From Nitrospirota bacterium (lineage in GTDB: Bacteria > JACPQY01), in assembly GCA_016180645.1 (NCBI GenBank), contig JACPAV010000007.1:124001-188000 (forward strand): a stretch of 64,000 nucleotides of DNA. The letters run 5' to 3'. Numbering within the stretch: position 1 is the stretch's first letter; every line of letters starts with the position of its first letter. Positions 25,956 to 34,727 of the stretch are shown piece after piece. The notes beneath the pieces were generated by a model. That model worked only from the letters and a program-made list of their open reading frames with translations, made no database searches and was not told the origin of the DNA. A program made the translations under genes and the position numbers.

Positions 25956-27113
25956 GTGGATTTCGGCGTCCCGGATCAGCTGAAGGACATTCGCGCAGCC
26001 GTGCGGGATCTGTGCAAACAGTTCCCGGGGGAGTACTGGCGCGGTCTGGAACCGGACCGATACCCTGAAGCATTCGTTTCCGCTCTCACGAAACATGGCT
26101 GGCTCGCGGCCCTAATCCCACAGCCGTACGGCGGCGCCGGTCTGGGACTAACCGCCGCGAGTGTGATTCTCGAAGAGGTGAATGCATCCGGCTGCAACGC
26201 GGCGGCATGTCACGCCCAGATGTACATCATGGGCACACTGCTTCGTCACGGGAGCGAAGAACAGAAAAAGAAGTTCCTTCCGAAAATCGCCTCCGGTGAA
26301 CTGAGACTCCAGGCGTTCGGTGTCACTGAACCCACCGTGGGTTCAGATACCACCAAAATCCAGACGACCGCGGAACGGACGGGCGCCGGCTATGTCATCC
26401 GGGGACAGAAGATCTGGACCTCCCGCGCGGAATATTCCGATCTCATGCTGCTCCTGGCACGAACGACGCCGCTCGACAAGGTGAAGAAGAAGACGGAAGG
26501 GCTTTCCACGTTTCTCATCGACATGAAAGCCGCGGGGAAGAAGATGACCATCAAGCCGATCAAGACGCTGATGAATCATTCCACTACGGAAATCTTTTTC
26601 GACGGAGTGGAAATCCCGGCGGACGCGTTGGTCGGCGAAGAAGGGAAAGGGTTCAAGTACATCCTGGACGGGATGAACGCCGAGCGGGTGCTCATTGCAG
26701 CTGAGTGCATCGGCGATGGACGGTGGTTCATCGAGAAGGCGGTCAAATATGCCTCGGAGCGGGTTGTCTTTGGCAAACCGATCGGAGCCAATCAAGGCGT
26801 GCAGTTCCCGATAGCGCGCGCGCATGCGGCCATCGAGTCGGCAGACCTCATGCGATACAAGGCGGCGTGGCTGTTCGAGAAGGGGCAACCGTGTGGGGCG
26901 GAGGCCAATACGGCGAAGCTTCTGGCATCTGAAGCCTCCTGGCAGGCCGCGAATGTCTGTCTCGATGCGCATGGGGGTTTCGGTTTTGCGCAGGAGTACG
27001 ACGTGGAGCGGAAGTTCCGCGAGACACGGCTGTATTCGGTCGCGCCTATCTCGAACAATTTGATTCTGGCGTACTTGGGGGAGCATGTGCTCGGGCTTCC
27101 GCGTTCGTATTGA
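25956..27113 (+). CDS. Acyl-CoA dehydrogenase
   Basis: A FAD-dependent acyl-CoA dehydrogenase, 385 residues (normal length), starting at GTG 25956. Seen: the N-terminal helical domain, FAD/substrate motif [13 protein letters not shown], the [10 protein letters not shown] strand and C-terminal [20 protein letters not shown], where the catalytic base region lies. It oxidises an acyl-CoA to the enoyl-CoA and passes electrons to ETF. It is followed by a class III CoA transferase and a GNAT-like gene in the same direction. This suggests a small acyl-CoA degradation or modification cluster, possibly for a branched or dicarboxylic acyl group. Confidence 0.92.
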   Translation: MDFGVPDQLKDIRAAVRDLCKQFPGEYWRGLEPDRYPEAFVSALTKHGWLAALIPQPYGGAGLGLTAASVILEEVNASGCNAAACHAQMYIMGTLLRHGSEEQKKKFLPKIASGELRLQAFGVTEPTVGSDTTKIQTTAERTGAGYVIRGQKIWTSRAEYSDLMLLLARTTPLDKVKKKTEGLSTFLIDMKAAGKKMTIKPIKTLMNHSTTEIFFDGVEIPADALVGEEGKGFKYILDGMNAERVLIAAECIGDGRWFIEKAVKYASERVVFGKPIGANQGVQFPIARAHAAIESADLMRYKAAWLFEKGQPCGAEANTAKLLASEASWQAANVCLDAHGGFGFAQEYDVERKFRETRLYSVAPISNNLILAYLGEHVLGLPRSY

Positions 27114-27137
27114 GGGATCGGGAGGCCAGGGGTCCAT

Positions 27138-27165
27138 GAGATTGCTTCGCTGCACTCGCAATGAC
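27138..27165 (+). repeat. Interspersed repeat copy 1 (GAGATTGC...CGCAATGAC)
   Basis: A short imperfect palindromic element beginning GAGATTGCTTCG and ending CTCGCAATGAC, in the gap between the dehydrogenase and CoA-transferase genes. Related copies lie at 31032-31078 and, as an inverted pair, at 32648-32751. Confidence 0.6.
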
Positions 27166-27203
27166 ATTGGGGACGCCGGTCACAATCTTACTCGGCAGTC
27201 TTT

Positions 27204-28400
27204 ATGAGCCGGCCGCTAGACGGGATTCGCGTCCTGGATCTGACAACCTCCATAGCGGGACCGTATTGCACTTTGATTCTGGGAGCGCTCGGCGCCGACG
27301 TGATCAAGATCGAGCACCCTGAGCGAGGCGACGACACGAGAAGTTGGGGACCCCCGTTCTGGAACGGCATCAGCGCGGCGTATCTCTCGATGAATGCGAA
27401 CAAGAAATCACTGGCGGTGGATCTCAAGAAGCCATCGGGCCGGGACATCGTGCTGCGCCTTGCGGAGAAGGCCGACATCTTCGTACAGAACCTACGTCCC
27501 GGTGAAGTGGAGAGGCTTGGACTTGGATTTGATGTGGTGAAGAGTCGAAATAGCCGGGTGATCTACTGCTCGATCGGGGCCTACGGCGATCGCGGCCCGC
27601 TGAAAGACCAACCGGGGTACGATCCGCTGATGCAGGCTGCGGCGGGAATCATGAGCGTCACGGGTGAACCGGAGCGCCCACCGTCGCGAGCAGGGGTATC
27701 TGTGGTGGATCAAGGGACGGGGATGTGGGCCGTGATCGCCATCCTCTCGGCCCTCCGGGTACGGGACACCGCCGGAGCGCAGCACGTCAAGACTTCGCTT
27801 TACGAAGTGGCGGTCAATTGGCTCGCGTTTCAGATTGCGGGCTATTTGGGTACGGGAAACACGCCCAGACCCATGGGCTCGGCGCTGGGCTTGATCGCGC
27901 CCTACGAGGCGTTCCAAGCAGGTGATGGATGGCTCATGCTGGCTGCGGGGAACGATCGACAGTTCGCAGCCCTGTGCAGGTTGCTCGGAATGGAATCTTG
28001 GGTTTCCGACCCGCGGTTCAAATCGAACCCTGATCGGGTGGCCCATCGGGCCGTTTTGTCGGCATCCATAGCGGACAAGATTCGGGGTGAGGCCGTTCAG
28101 GTGTGGCTGGAACGTCTGCGTGGCGCCGGCGTTCCTGCCGCCCCGGTTCAGGACATCGCGCAGGTCGTGTCCCATCCCCAAACCGAAGCGACGGAAATCC
28201 TCAAGGCGCTGCCGCATCCCAAGATTCCAGAACAACGACTGGTCCGATTTCCTCTGGATCTGGGCGGGGTCTCCGTCGATCATGTATCTCCGGCGCCCTC
28301 GCTGGGAGAGGATTCGGCAGCCATTCTTGCGGCGGCCGGATATTCACCGGCTGAAACCCAACTTTTCATTTTGGAAGGGGTCGTTCGTGGAGATTCTTGA
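27204..28400 (+). CDS. Class III (CaiB/BaiF/Frc) CoA transferase
   Basis: A 398-residue CoA transferase. Seen: N-terminal PLDGIRVLDLTTSIAGPYCT with GADVIKIEHPERGD, the signature NANKKSLAVDL, and the catalytic-Asp region VSVVDQGTGMWA (about residue 169). Family members swap CoA between carboxylic acids through an aspartyl-CoA mixed anhydride. The 3' end overlaps the next gene by 14 bases. Its partner is presumably the adjacent acyl-CoA dehydrogenase, the transferase activating the acid that the dehydrogenase then oxidises. The substrate is not determinable. Confidence 0.92.
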   Translation: MSRPLDGIRVLDLTTSIAGPYCTLILGALGADVIKIEHPERGDDTRSWGPPFWNGISAAYLSMNANKKSLAVDLKKPSGRDIVLRLAEKADIFVQNLRPGEVERLGLGFDVVKSRNSRVIYCSIGAYGDRGPLKDQPGYDPLMQAAAGIMSVTGEPERPPSRAGVSVVDQGTGMWAVIAILSALRVRDTAGAQHVKTSLYEVAVNWLAFQIAGYLGTGNTPRPMGSALGLIAPYEAFQAGDGWLMLAAGNDRQFAALCRLLGMESWVSDPRFKSNPDRVAHRAVLSASIADKIRGEAVQVWLERLRGAGVPAAPVQDIAQVVSHPQTEATEILKALPHPKIPEQRLVRFPLDLGGVSVDHVSPAPSLGEDSAAILAAAGYSPAETQLFILEGVVRGDS

Positions 28401-29550
28401 GCTTGACGGCCGCAGTTGGTTGCGCGAGTTCTTTCAGATCCAGTTGGAGGTCTACCGGAACGATGCGAATTTCGTGGCCCCGCTTAGAGTCGAACGAAAA
28501 CACTTCTTCAACCCTGAGAAGAATCCCTTTTTCAAGCATGCCGAGTGCAGCTACATCGTGGCTCGGGAAGGAAATCGGCCCTTGGGGTGCCTGATCGCCT
28601 TCATCGACCGGGCCTTCGCAAACTTTCACAAGGAGGACACGGCCCACTTTGGGTTTTTCGAAACCACGAACGATCCCAAAGTCTCCGGCGCCCTCATAGG
28701 GGCAGCTCTCGATTTCGCAAAGAGGAAGGGAATGAAAACACTGAGGGGCCCGTTCAATTTCTCGACCAATCATGAGTGTGGACTCCTCGTTGACGGATTC
28801 GGTTCAACGCCCATGATTCTTATGACCTACAATCCCGCCTACTACGTAAAGCTGTTGGAGGCTGAAGGCTTGACCAAGGCGATGGATCTTCTGGCCTACC
28901 GGCTGGATGCGAAACCGCTGCCCCCTGCGCTTCGCTCCGGGGACGGCGAGGTGAATCGCCATGGGACCCTCGCGCCGCCCGAACCCTTGAAAGCGGTCGC
29001 GCAGAGTGTCGGGCAGAAGCAGGGCGTCCGTGTTCGCAATATGCGAAAACGGGAGTTCGACACCATCGTCGATTTCTTCGGCGAGGTGTACAACGACGCG
29101 TGGAGCAAGAACTGGGGATTTGTGCCGATGGACCGTGAAGAGTTCCGATTCGTCGCGTGGGGCCTGAAGTACTTTCTGGATGAGGACCTGTGCTACTGGC
29201 TTGAACTGGACGGCAAGCCGATCGGCCTTTCGATTACCATTCCCGATTACAATGTGCCCCTGCGCCCAATGCAGGGGAAGATCCTGCCCTTTGGGCTGCT
29301 GAAGTTCCTTGCGGCCCGAAAGCGGATAAATTCAGCCCGTGTGTTCGCCCTTGGTGTGAGGAAGGAGTTCCACGATCAAGCCTTTGCCTCATTGCTGTAC
29401 CTCAAGACGTGGGAAGAAGTGTTGAAGCGCGGCTACGAATGGGTCGAGATGTCGTGGATTTTGGAATCCAACCCCCGCATGCGCCGCGCCATCGAGATGG
29501 CCGGCGGGAAGGTTTACAAGACCTATCGGGTATTCGAGCGAAAGGTCTGA
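28387..29550 (+). CDS. GNAT-like N-acetyltransferase family protein
   Basis: A 387-residue protein with the layout of a GNAT-like acyltransferase in two halves. The N-terminal half has LRVERKHFFNPEKNPFFKHA, GCLIAFIDRAF and the FFETTNDPKV region. The second half has IVDFFGEVYNDAWSKNWGF, GLSITIPDYN and a final LESNPRMRRAIEMAGGKVYK acetyl-CoA-fold strand/helix. GTG 28387 is chosen because conserved residues begin there; the long frame upstream is antisense-like shadow coding over the CoA transferase. It overlaps that gene by 14 bases, so they are cotranscribed. The substrate is unknown. Confidence 0.78.
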   Translation: MEILELDGRSWLREFFQIQLEVYRNDANFVAPLRVERKHFFNPEKNPFFKHAECSYIVAREGNRPLGCLIAFIDRAFANFHKEDTAHFGFFETTNDPKVSGALIGAALDFAKRKGMKTLRGPFNFSTNHECGLLVDGFGSTPMILMTYNPAYYVKLLEAEGLTKAMDLLAYRLDAKPLPPALRSGDGEVNRHGTLAPPEPLKAVAQSVGQKQGVRVRNMRKREFDTIVDFFGEVYNDAWSKNWGFVPMDREEFRFVAWGLKYFLDEDLCYWLELDGKPIGLSITIPDYNVPLRPMQGKILPFGLLKFLAARKRINSARVFALGVRKEFHDQAFASLLYLKTWEEVLKRGYEWVEMSWILESNPRMRRAIEMAGGKVYKTYRVFERKV

Positions 29551-29590
29551 TTGCGCTTGGGAGGTCGCCCGGGGATCCCGTTTGTCGGGG

Positions 29591-29619
29591 TTGACGAATA
29601 CACATTGAACTGGCATTCT
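29591..29619 (+). promoter_or_regulatory. Candidate promoter of vapBC
   Basis: A -35 TTGACG (29591-29596) is followed after 17 bp by CATTCT (29614-29619), a weak -10. A TATACA lies slightly further on (29619-29624). The position, just before the Shine-Dalgarno sequence of vapB, supports a promoter; the exact -10 is unsure. Confidence 0.3.
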
Positions 29620-29644
29620 ATACACACGGGAAGGAGAGATGGCG

Positions 29645-29848
29645 ATGCGGACGAATATCGTGATCGATGACAACTTGATGGCGCGAGCTCAGCGCGCGGC
29701 GGGACTCCCCACGAAGAGGGCTACCGTCGAAGCGGGTTTGCAGCTCCTTCTTCAGATCAAGGCACAAGAAGGCCTACGTCGGTTGAGAGGGAACATCCGC
29801 TGGATCGGCGACTTGAATCGGATGCGCAGGTCTCGTTCGGAGCGCTGA
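29645..29848 (+). CDS. vapB: VapB-type antitoxin
   Basis: A small antitoxin (about 67 residues). The N-terminal MRTNIVIDDNLMARAQRAAG is the ribbon-helix-helix DNA-binding start typical of VapB/type II antitoxins, followed by GLPTKRATVEAGLQLLLQ. The C-terminal basic helix (LRRLRGNIRWIGDL) would bind the toxin. ATG 29645 has GGAG eight bases upstream; an in-frame ATG at 29639 is only two bases from it. The stop overlaps the toxin start (CTGA). Confidence 0.87.
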   Translation: MRTNIVIDDNLMARAQRAAGLPTKRATVEAGLQLLLQIKAQEGLRRLRGNIRWIGDLNRMRRSRSER

Positions 29849-30252
29849 TCCCGCTGGTTATCGTTGATACGACGGTCTGGATCGACTACTTCCGGGGAAC
29901 GCCAACTCCTCACACACGGTGGCTTGACCTTGAACTTGGACGTCAGCGACTTGGGATTACCGACCTCATTTTATGTGAGGTGCTCCAAGGCATTCCGGAC
30001 GATCGGACCTTCGATCGGGTGCGGGGGGAGTTGACTTCGCTCGAAGGGTTCGCGACGGGTGGGATGGATTTCGCGATGGAGGCCGTCAGAAACTACCGTC
30101 GGCTCCGTGCCCACGGGAAGACCGTGCGCAAGACGATGGACGTGTGGATTGCCACTTTCTGCATTCGTGAGGGACATTCACTCCTTCACAACGACCGTGA
30201 TTTCGACGCGTTCGAGCGTTTTCTGGGCCTCTCCGTCATCCATCCCGACTAA
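29845..30252 (+). CDS. vapC: VapC-type PIN-domain toxin, apparent CTG start
   Basis: A PIN-domain ribonuclease of 135 residues if read from CTG 29845. Seen: N-terminal VIVDTTVWIDYFRG with the first catalytic Asp, LILCEVLQGIPDD (Glu), and DVWIATFCIREGHSLLHNDRDFD with the C-terminal acidic residues. All catalytic acids are present. The first in-frame ATG (29980) would delete the first Asp and half the fold, so initiation must be upstream. CTG 29845 overlaps the antitoxin stop as CTGA, mirroring the usual ATGA. VapC toxins cleave tRNA or rRNA. Confidence 0.85.
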   Translation: MIPLVIVDTTVWIDYFRGTPTPHTRWLDLELGRQRLGITDLILCEVLQGIPDDRTFDRVRGELTSLEGFATGGMDFAMEAVRNYRRLRAHGKTVRKTMDVWIATFCIREGHSLLHNDRDFDAFERFLGLSVIHPD

Positions 30253-30303
30253 CGCCTACTGCGCGGCGGAGACCCCGATGGGGGCCGCTCCGGACTCCTG
30301 TCC

Positions 30304-30957
30304 TCACGCGGCACTACCCCATCCTTGGGGGGCGCATGTTACGCCGGTGCCGCCGAGGCCGCAGTAGCCCATGGGGTTCTTGGCGAGGTACTGCTGGTGG
30401 TAGTCCTCGGCGTAGTAGAACTGCGGTGCGGACAGAATCTCAGTGGTGATCGCCCCGTATCCGGCGGTCTTGAGCGCGCGCTGGAAATCGTCGCGTGAAG
30501 CTTCGGCGGGGCGCTTCTGCTCCGGCGAGTAGGCGTAGATTCCGGATCGGTACTGGGTACCGACATCATTGCCCTGACGCATGCCCTGGGTGGGATCGTG
30601 ACTTTCCCAGAAGATTTTGAGGAGGTCGGTGTACCGAACCGCGGCGGGATCGAAAACGACTCGCACCACTTCCGCGTGGCCGGTCCGTCCGGAGCAGATT
30701 TCCTCGTAGGTGGGATTCGGGGTGTGACCTGCGGCGTATCCGACGGCAGTGGAATAGACGCCAGGAGCCGACCAATACTTTTTCTCGGCGCCCCAGAAAC
30801 ATCCCATGCCGAACATGGCCAACTCCTTGCCGGGAAACGGCGGCGAGAGGGGATTCCCGTTGACATAGTGACGGGAAGGCACGCGCATGGGTTCTGTCCT
30901 CCCCGGCAGGGCTTCATCCTTCGACGGCACTCGCAATTTGTTTGACTTGCCAAACAT
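30304..30957 (-). CDS. msrA: Peptide-methionine (S)-S-oxide reductase MsrA
   Basis: Repairs methionine-S-sulfoxide in proteins; 217 residues. Seen: catalytic GCFWGAE (about residue 53), [24 protein letters not shown] and [19 protein letters not shown], plus [14 protein letters not shown] with a C-terminal resolving Cys candidate. An N-terminal extension of about 45 residues is present, with no clear signal peptide. The start ATG 30957 has GGGAGG in front. Convergent with vapBC. Confidence 0.95.
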   Translation of the reverse strand: MFGKSNKLRVPSKDEALPGRTEPMRVPSRHYVNGNPLSPPFPGKELAMFGMGCFWGAEKKYWSAPGVYSTAVGYAAGHTPNPTYEEICSGRTGHAEVVRVVFDPAAVRYTDLLKIFWESHDPTQGMRQGNDVGTQYRSGIYAYSPEQKRPAEASRDDFQRALKTAGYGAITTEILSAPQFYYAEDYHQQYLAKNPMGYCGLGGTGVTCAPQGWGSAA

Positions 30958-31031
30958 GGTGTTGCCTCCCTCGATGAATGGGTGAAGGTGCAGGGCCGAA
31001 TGTTACTGGAGAAGTCCACAATGACGGGCGG

Positions 31032-31078
31032 GAGATTGCCACGTCATCCGCCTTCCGGCGGATTTGACTCGCGATGAC
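31032..31078 (+). repeat. Interspersed repeat copy 2
   Basis: Begins GAGATTGCCACGTC and ends TCGCGATGAC, with an internal ATCCGCC-TTCC-GGCGGAT hairpin (31046-31063). It lies in the 138-bp gap between msrA and aroD, which otherwise contains only the msrA Shine-Dalgarno region. Same family as 27138-27165 and 32648-32751. Confidence 0.6.
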
Positions 31079-31095
31079 CTCCGCCTCGGTCGTGG

Positions 31096-31809
31096 CTACA
31101 ATCTTCGCGCGATGTCGCGGAAGTTGGGGAGAGAGTACTGGCCGGGAGCGGTGGGGGAGTCGAGGTAGGCGTAGGCCCAGCGGGAGCCGAAGAGGGGCGC
31201 GAGAAGACGCAGAGGCCGGGCGAGGTCGCCCATCGGAATGGCGACGAGGGGTGTCTTTCGGTTTTTCAAGGCGAAATTGAGGAGGCGGAGCGCGTCCTCC
31301 AACGAAGCCGCGTGACATGCGATTTTCACAACGTCGGCTTTGGCGGACTTGGCCTTCTTGAGCCACGAGATGAGCACCGAATCCGGGGGCGTCCTCTTGA
31401 AATCGTGAACCGAAACCACCAGCGTCTTCTTCCGCTGTGCGCAGAGGGCAGCGACTTTTCCGGCGATCAGAGAAGCCAGTTCAACGTCGATCCCTTCGAC
31501 TTCCTCCGCCAGGCAGTCGAAGAGAAAATACCGCTGCTTGTCGTCCAGCGATTTCGATAGTGGTCCGCCCCCTTCCTTGTTGGAGCGAACCGTCAGCAGG
31601 AAGGGGCACGGAAGAACGGCCTTGAGTGATTGAACCATGCGAAGGTATTCCGGGAGCGGTTTCGGATCGAAATGGTCGAGCCGAACTTCCACGAGGTCCG
31701 GCCCCCATGAACGCCACGTGGGAAACATCTTCTCAGTGCCCTTCCCCGTGTACACCCCGGCCACAGGAAACTGGACATTGAACGTGAAGCGCCCTATCGT
31801 GGTGGCCAT
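31096..31809 (-). CDS. aroD: Type I 3-dehydroquinate dehydratase
   Basis: Third step of the shikimate pathway, dehydroquinate to dehydroshikimate; 237 residues. Seen: LVEVRLDHF (substrate-binding Glu/Arg), TVRSNKEGG, VSVHDFKRTP (catalytic His), VVKIACHA (Schiff-base Lys) and the C-terminal FGSRWAYAYLDSPTAPGQ. All are diagnostic of type I enzymes. It stands alone between msrA and a divergent hydrolase. A shikimate kinase (43501-44037) lies elsewhere in the window. Confidence 0.93.
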   Translation of the reverse strand: MATTIGRFTFNVQFPVAGVYTGKGTEKMFPTWRSWGPDLVEVRLDHFDPKPLPEYLRMVQSLKAVLPCPFLLTVRSNKEGGGPLSKSLDDKQRYFLFDCLAEEVEGIDVELASLIAGKVAALCAQRKKTLVVSVHDFKRTPPDSVLISWLKKAKSAKADVVKIACHAASLEDALRLLNFALKNRKTPLVAIPMGDLARPLRLLAPLFGSRWAYAYLDSPTAPGQYSLPNFRDIARRL

Positions 31810-31864
31810 GCGGGAAAGGTTAGCACTACTCCGCCGCTTTTCGTAGGTCCGGTCTCAGGCGAAC

Positions 31865-32623
31865 ATGCAGAGCAAAATCAGTTTCAAGAACTCGAAGAAC
31901 CAGTTGCTTTCGGGCGTGGTTCACGTGGGGAGCGAGGGGAAGAACCGGCCGTGGGTGATCTTGTGTCACGGCATGTTTTCCAGCAAGGAGGGGCGGAAAG
32001 CGAGGGCGCTGGCGGAGCGGTGCGAGGGGGCCGGATTGAACGCACTTCGGTTTGACTTCACTTCCTGCGGGGAGTCGGAGGGTGAACCGGGGCTGATCCT
32101 TTACGGCCAACAGGTGCGTGATGTTTCCTCCGCGGTCGATTTTCTCGAGGACGGGTATACCCCTTCGAGGTTGAGTTTGGTCGGTTCCAGCATGGGTGCC
32201 GCCACGGCGATCCTCCATGCGGCTCGGAGACCCTACAAGCTCGCCTGTGTCGTCCTCATCGCCTCGCCATCCAGCACGTTGCAGTATGTAAACGACTTCA
32301 TGTCCGAGGATCAGGTTCGGGAATGGAAGAAGACCGGGATGTGGGAGTCCGGCGCGAACCGTGTGCGTTACGAATTCGCGGATGATGCGCGGCCATTCAA
32401 TATTCTGGAGTCGGCCCGCCTTCTCCATCTCCCCACGCTGGTCCTCCACGGGAGCGGCGACGAGCTTGTTCCGCTGAAGTGCGCCCAGGAGATCTATGCC
32501 GCGCTGCCGAAGACGCGCAGTCTGACCATTCTGAACAAGGCGGACCACCAGTTCACGAAGGAGGAAGATCGTGAAAGGGTGGTGAAGCTGACCGTGGAAT
32601 GGTGCCGGACGTTCGGGGCGTAG
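31865..32623 (+). CDS. Alpha/beta hydrolase
   Basis: A 252-residue cytoplasmic hydrolase. Seen: VILCHGMFSSKEG (oxyanion region), nucleophile elbow LVGSSMGAATA, acid strand VLHGSGDELVP and catalytic His in NKADHQFTKEED. It resembles small serine esterases/peptidases of the Hydrolase_4 or DLH type. Divergent from aroD with only 55 bp between. The substrate is unknown. Confidence 0.85.
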   Translation: MQSKISFKNSKNQLLSGVVHVGSEGKNRPWVILCHGMFSSKEGRKARALAERCEGAGLNALRFDFTSCGESEGEPGLILYGQQVRDVSSAVDFLEDGYTPSRLSLVGSSMGAATAILHAARRPYKLACVVLIASPSSTLQYVNDFMSEDQVREWKKTGMWESGANRVRYEFADDARPFNILESARLLHLPTLVLHGSGDELVPLKCAQEIYAALPKTRSLTILNKADHQFTKEEDRERVVKLTVEWCRTFGA

Positions 32624-32647
32624 TCGGTTGTTCTGCAAATGATTGTA

Positions 32648-32751
32648 GAGATTGCTTCAGTCCGGGCCAGGATGCCCGTCCTTCGCAATGACGCTTGCTG
32701 GGAGTCGTTGCGAGCGAAGCCCCGCTTAGCGGGGCGAAGCGAAGCAACCTC
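32648..32751 (+). repeat. Inverted pair of interspersed repeats (MITE-like)
   Basis: The first unit begins GAGATTGCTTC (32648) and ends TTCGCAATGAC (32692). The second unit is its inverse, beginning GTCGTTGCGA (32704) and ending GAAGCAACCTC (32751), with an internal GCCCCGC-TTA-GCGGGGC hairpin. The result is a terminally inverted element of about 104 bp in the gap after the hydrolase gene. Confidence 0.65.
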
Positions 32752-32790
32752 GATCCCTGATACTCCGCCGACTCTTTTTCTTCGGAGCGT

Positions 32791-33261
32791 TTACTCGATG
32801 ACGAATTCGGTGAAGTAGACTTTCTTGAGACCGCGGGGCGGGAGCGTGTTCCGGATCGCCTCGAAGATGGCGTAGCGCAAGTCATCGCGGGCGAAGGAGT
32901 TGAGGAGGTCGTTGGAAGATCGGTCGGCCAGGATCAGAATGATGTAGTCCTGGTATTCGTGCATGCGCCCCTCGGCTTCCCTCCGGGTTTCCGGGGAATC
33001 CAGATCGAGTACAACCACCAGTCTCAGCTTCTGACGGTCCGTCAGCGTGCCGGTGGTCGGAGGCAGGGTGAGGATCGTGGGGGCGTTCGTGGCGGCCGCT
33101 TCCGGGGCCTCGATTCCGCTCGGAACGAGGGCGGCCGCCGCTCCAAGCGGCACCTCTGCGGACTTCGTCGAGGCCGCCGATTTTTCAGGCGGTGTTCCCG
33201 GTTTCTTGCAGGAAGGTGCAAGGAGGAGCGCGGCAAGCGCGGCCACCGACCAGATTTTCAT
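32791..33261 (-). CDS. Lipoprotein with FliL-like C-terminal region
   Basis: A predicted 156-residue lipoprotein: MKIWSVAALAALLLAPSC gives a signal peptide with lipobox LAPSC. A low-complexity Ala/Pro/Thr linker follows (about residues 20-75). The C-terminal 80 residues (KLRLVVVLDLDSPETRREAE, RMHEYQDYIILILADRSSND, KKVYFTEFVIE) resemble the periplasmic domain of flagellar FliL, including the final TEF-type strand. No flagellar gene is nearby. ATG 33261 overlaps the upstream DUF2851 stop (ATGA). Confidence 0.65.
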   Translation of the reverse strand: MKIWSVAALAALLLAPSCKKPGTPPEKSAASTKSAEVPLGAAAALVPSGIEAPEAAATNAPTILTLPPTTGTLTDRQKLRLVVVLDLDSPETRREAEGRMHEYQDYIILILADRSSNDLLNSFARDDLRYAIFEAIRNTLPPRGLKKVYFTEFVIE

Positions 33262-34727
33262 GAGCGGGCAATCTCCATCAATGAGGAGGGTATGGGGCAA
33301 CGCTCGCATCCGTCAAGCCCTTTCGAGCAGAAATCTTCGTAGATGCGGTGGAGCCCCTGCTGGAAGCGGGCCGAACGGAGCAAGGGATTTCCTTTGGCTG
33401 CCGGAGTCCGGAGGGAACGCCCCCCTCGGGTGAGCGAACTTCCGAACATCCGCCTTACTGCGGCCCTCTCGATGCGGTTCTCCGGAAGGCGCGGTGTGAC
33501 TTCAAAAAGGGCATGCGCGGCCTTCTCGCGCTCGATCGAATTCTCATGGCGCGCCCAAGCCGAGGCGAACGGGAGCAGAAAATTCAGAAGGAGAATGTCC
33601 CGCGTATCGGCTCCGATTCGAGGAGCCGAAATCCCATGGCGACTCACACTCTGAAGGAGGGCGCACTTGGCCGGGCGAGGGATAAGCATCCCGAGTCCTT
33701 CCCGAAGGCGCTGAAGGCCCTTCCGAGGCGATTCGGCGGGATCGAGGGCTCGGATCATCTGTTCGAGAACCAGCCAACCCCGATCCAGAAACAGCGTAAG
33801 GAGCGTGTGCGTGATGAAGGCCACGCGGCGAGGATGGGAAAGGCTGGGTCGGGCGCTTCGGCGGGGGGATCCATCCAATCCGGAACGAAGGGCTCCCATC
33901 AGAAGTCTCTCCGTGCGCTCCTCCGCCGGGAGGGGACCGCCCTCCATAAGGGCGCGGAGACCGACATTTCGACATGCGAGGGCGGCGTGCAGGTAGGTTT
34001 CGCGAAAACCGCCGAAGCCCCAGTTCTCCACCCATGAGCAGACGAAGGCTTCGGAGAGGGAAGCCGACTCGCCAATCCAGCGTTGCGCGCGGCGGATTTT
34101 CGTCTCGAACCGCGCATCGGCGGCCTTCGAGATCCAATCCATCATCTTTTTCCGGGCAGGGCCCGCGTCGGCGATGTGCGGGTGGCAGAAACCCAAAGCC
34201 GAAGGGGAACGCCCCGGATAGTGCTCGGGATCGATTTCTCCCACAAGATCTTCAAGAGGTCGTACCAGACATTCCTCCAGTATGGCTTGCGGGATCGCCT
34301 TGTCCGAAAAATTGCGCGGCGGGGAAGAGCCGGATCCCCTCCATAGGGCCGCGTGCAGCACAACGCCGTTGTAGGCCTTGTCGGCCCCGTGACCGTGGGT
34401 CTTCCAGTCGCCTGCCCGGAGGTGCAACTCCACATCGCCCGTAACCTGTCGCTCACCGATCCTCAGCCGCGCCTGGGTGAAGTCCGGTCCCGGACCGACG
34501 TTCCAGAATCCGGGAAACTCGACCACGATGCGATCACCGCCCTCGGAGGCGAGGAGCCGTGGGATGAAGAGCTGGTCGTACCAGAGGCACCGAAGAAAAC
34601 TTTCAGAGACGGGGGGCCGCGCTTCTCCGGTCCGTGACGTCTCGCGGAGCTCGGATGGCTGGGGCGCGTAGCGGTGGACCCACTCTTCGTACTCTGCGGC
34701 GTAGTTGACCTGGGAGTGGGGGGCCAT
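33258..34727 (-). CDS. DUF2851 family protein
   Basis: A 489-residue protein of unknown function. The N-terminal portion shows the DUF2851 pattern: ESFLRCLWYDQLF, VEFPGFWNVGPGPDFTQARL, GDVELHLRAGDWKTHGHG and KAYNGVVLHAALW. The D/E-rich strands in that block look enzyme-like, but no role is established. A C-terminal CSKGLDGCERCPI Cys cluster is visible. Its ATG overlaps the hisE stop by one base (TGATG), within a four-gene overlapping operon. Confidence 0.8.
   Translation of the reverse strand: MAPHSQVNYAAEYEEWVHRYAPQPSELRETSRTGEARPPVSESFLRCLWYDQLFIPRLLASEGGDRIVVEFPGFWNVGPGPDFTQARLRIGERQVTGDVELHLRAGDWKTHGHGADKAYNGVVLHAALWRGSGSSPPRNFSDKAIPQAILEECLVRPLEDLVGEIDPEHYPGRSPSALGFCHPHIADAGPARKKMMDWISKAADARFETKIRRAQRWIGESASLSEAFVCSWVENWGFGGFRETYLHAALACRNVGLRALMEGGPLPAEERTERLLMGALRSGLDGSPRRSARPSLSHPRRVAFITHTLLTLFLDRGWLVLEQMIRALDPAESPRKGLQRLREGLGMLIPRPAKCALLQSVSRHGISAPRIGADTRDILLLNFLLPFASAWARHENSIEREKAAHALFEVTPRLPENRIERAAVRRMFGSSLTRGGRSLRTPAAKGNPLLRSARFQQGLHRIYEDFCSKGLDGCERCPIPSSLMEIARS

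Noticed and set aside
28087-28386. N-terminal extension of the GNAT-like frame
   Set aside because: It overlaps the CoA-transferase coding region in another frame; conserved residues begin at GTG 28387.
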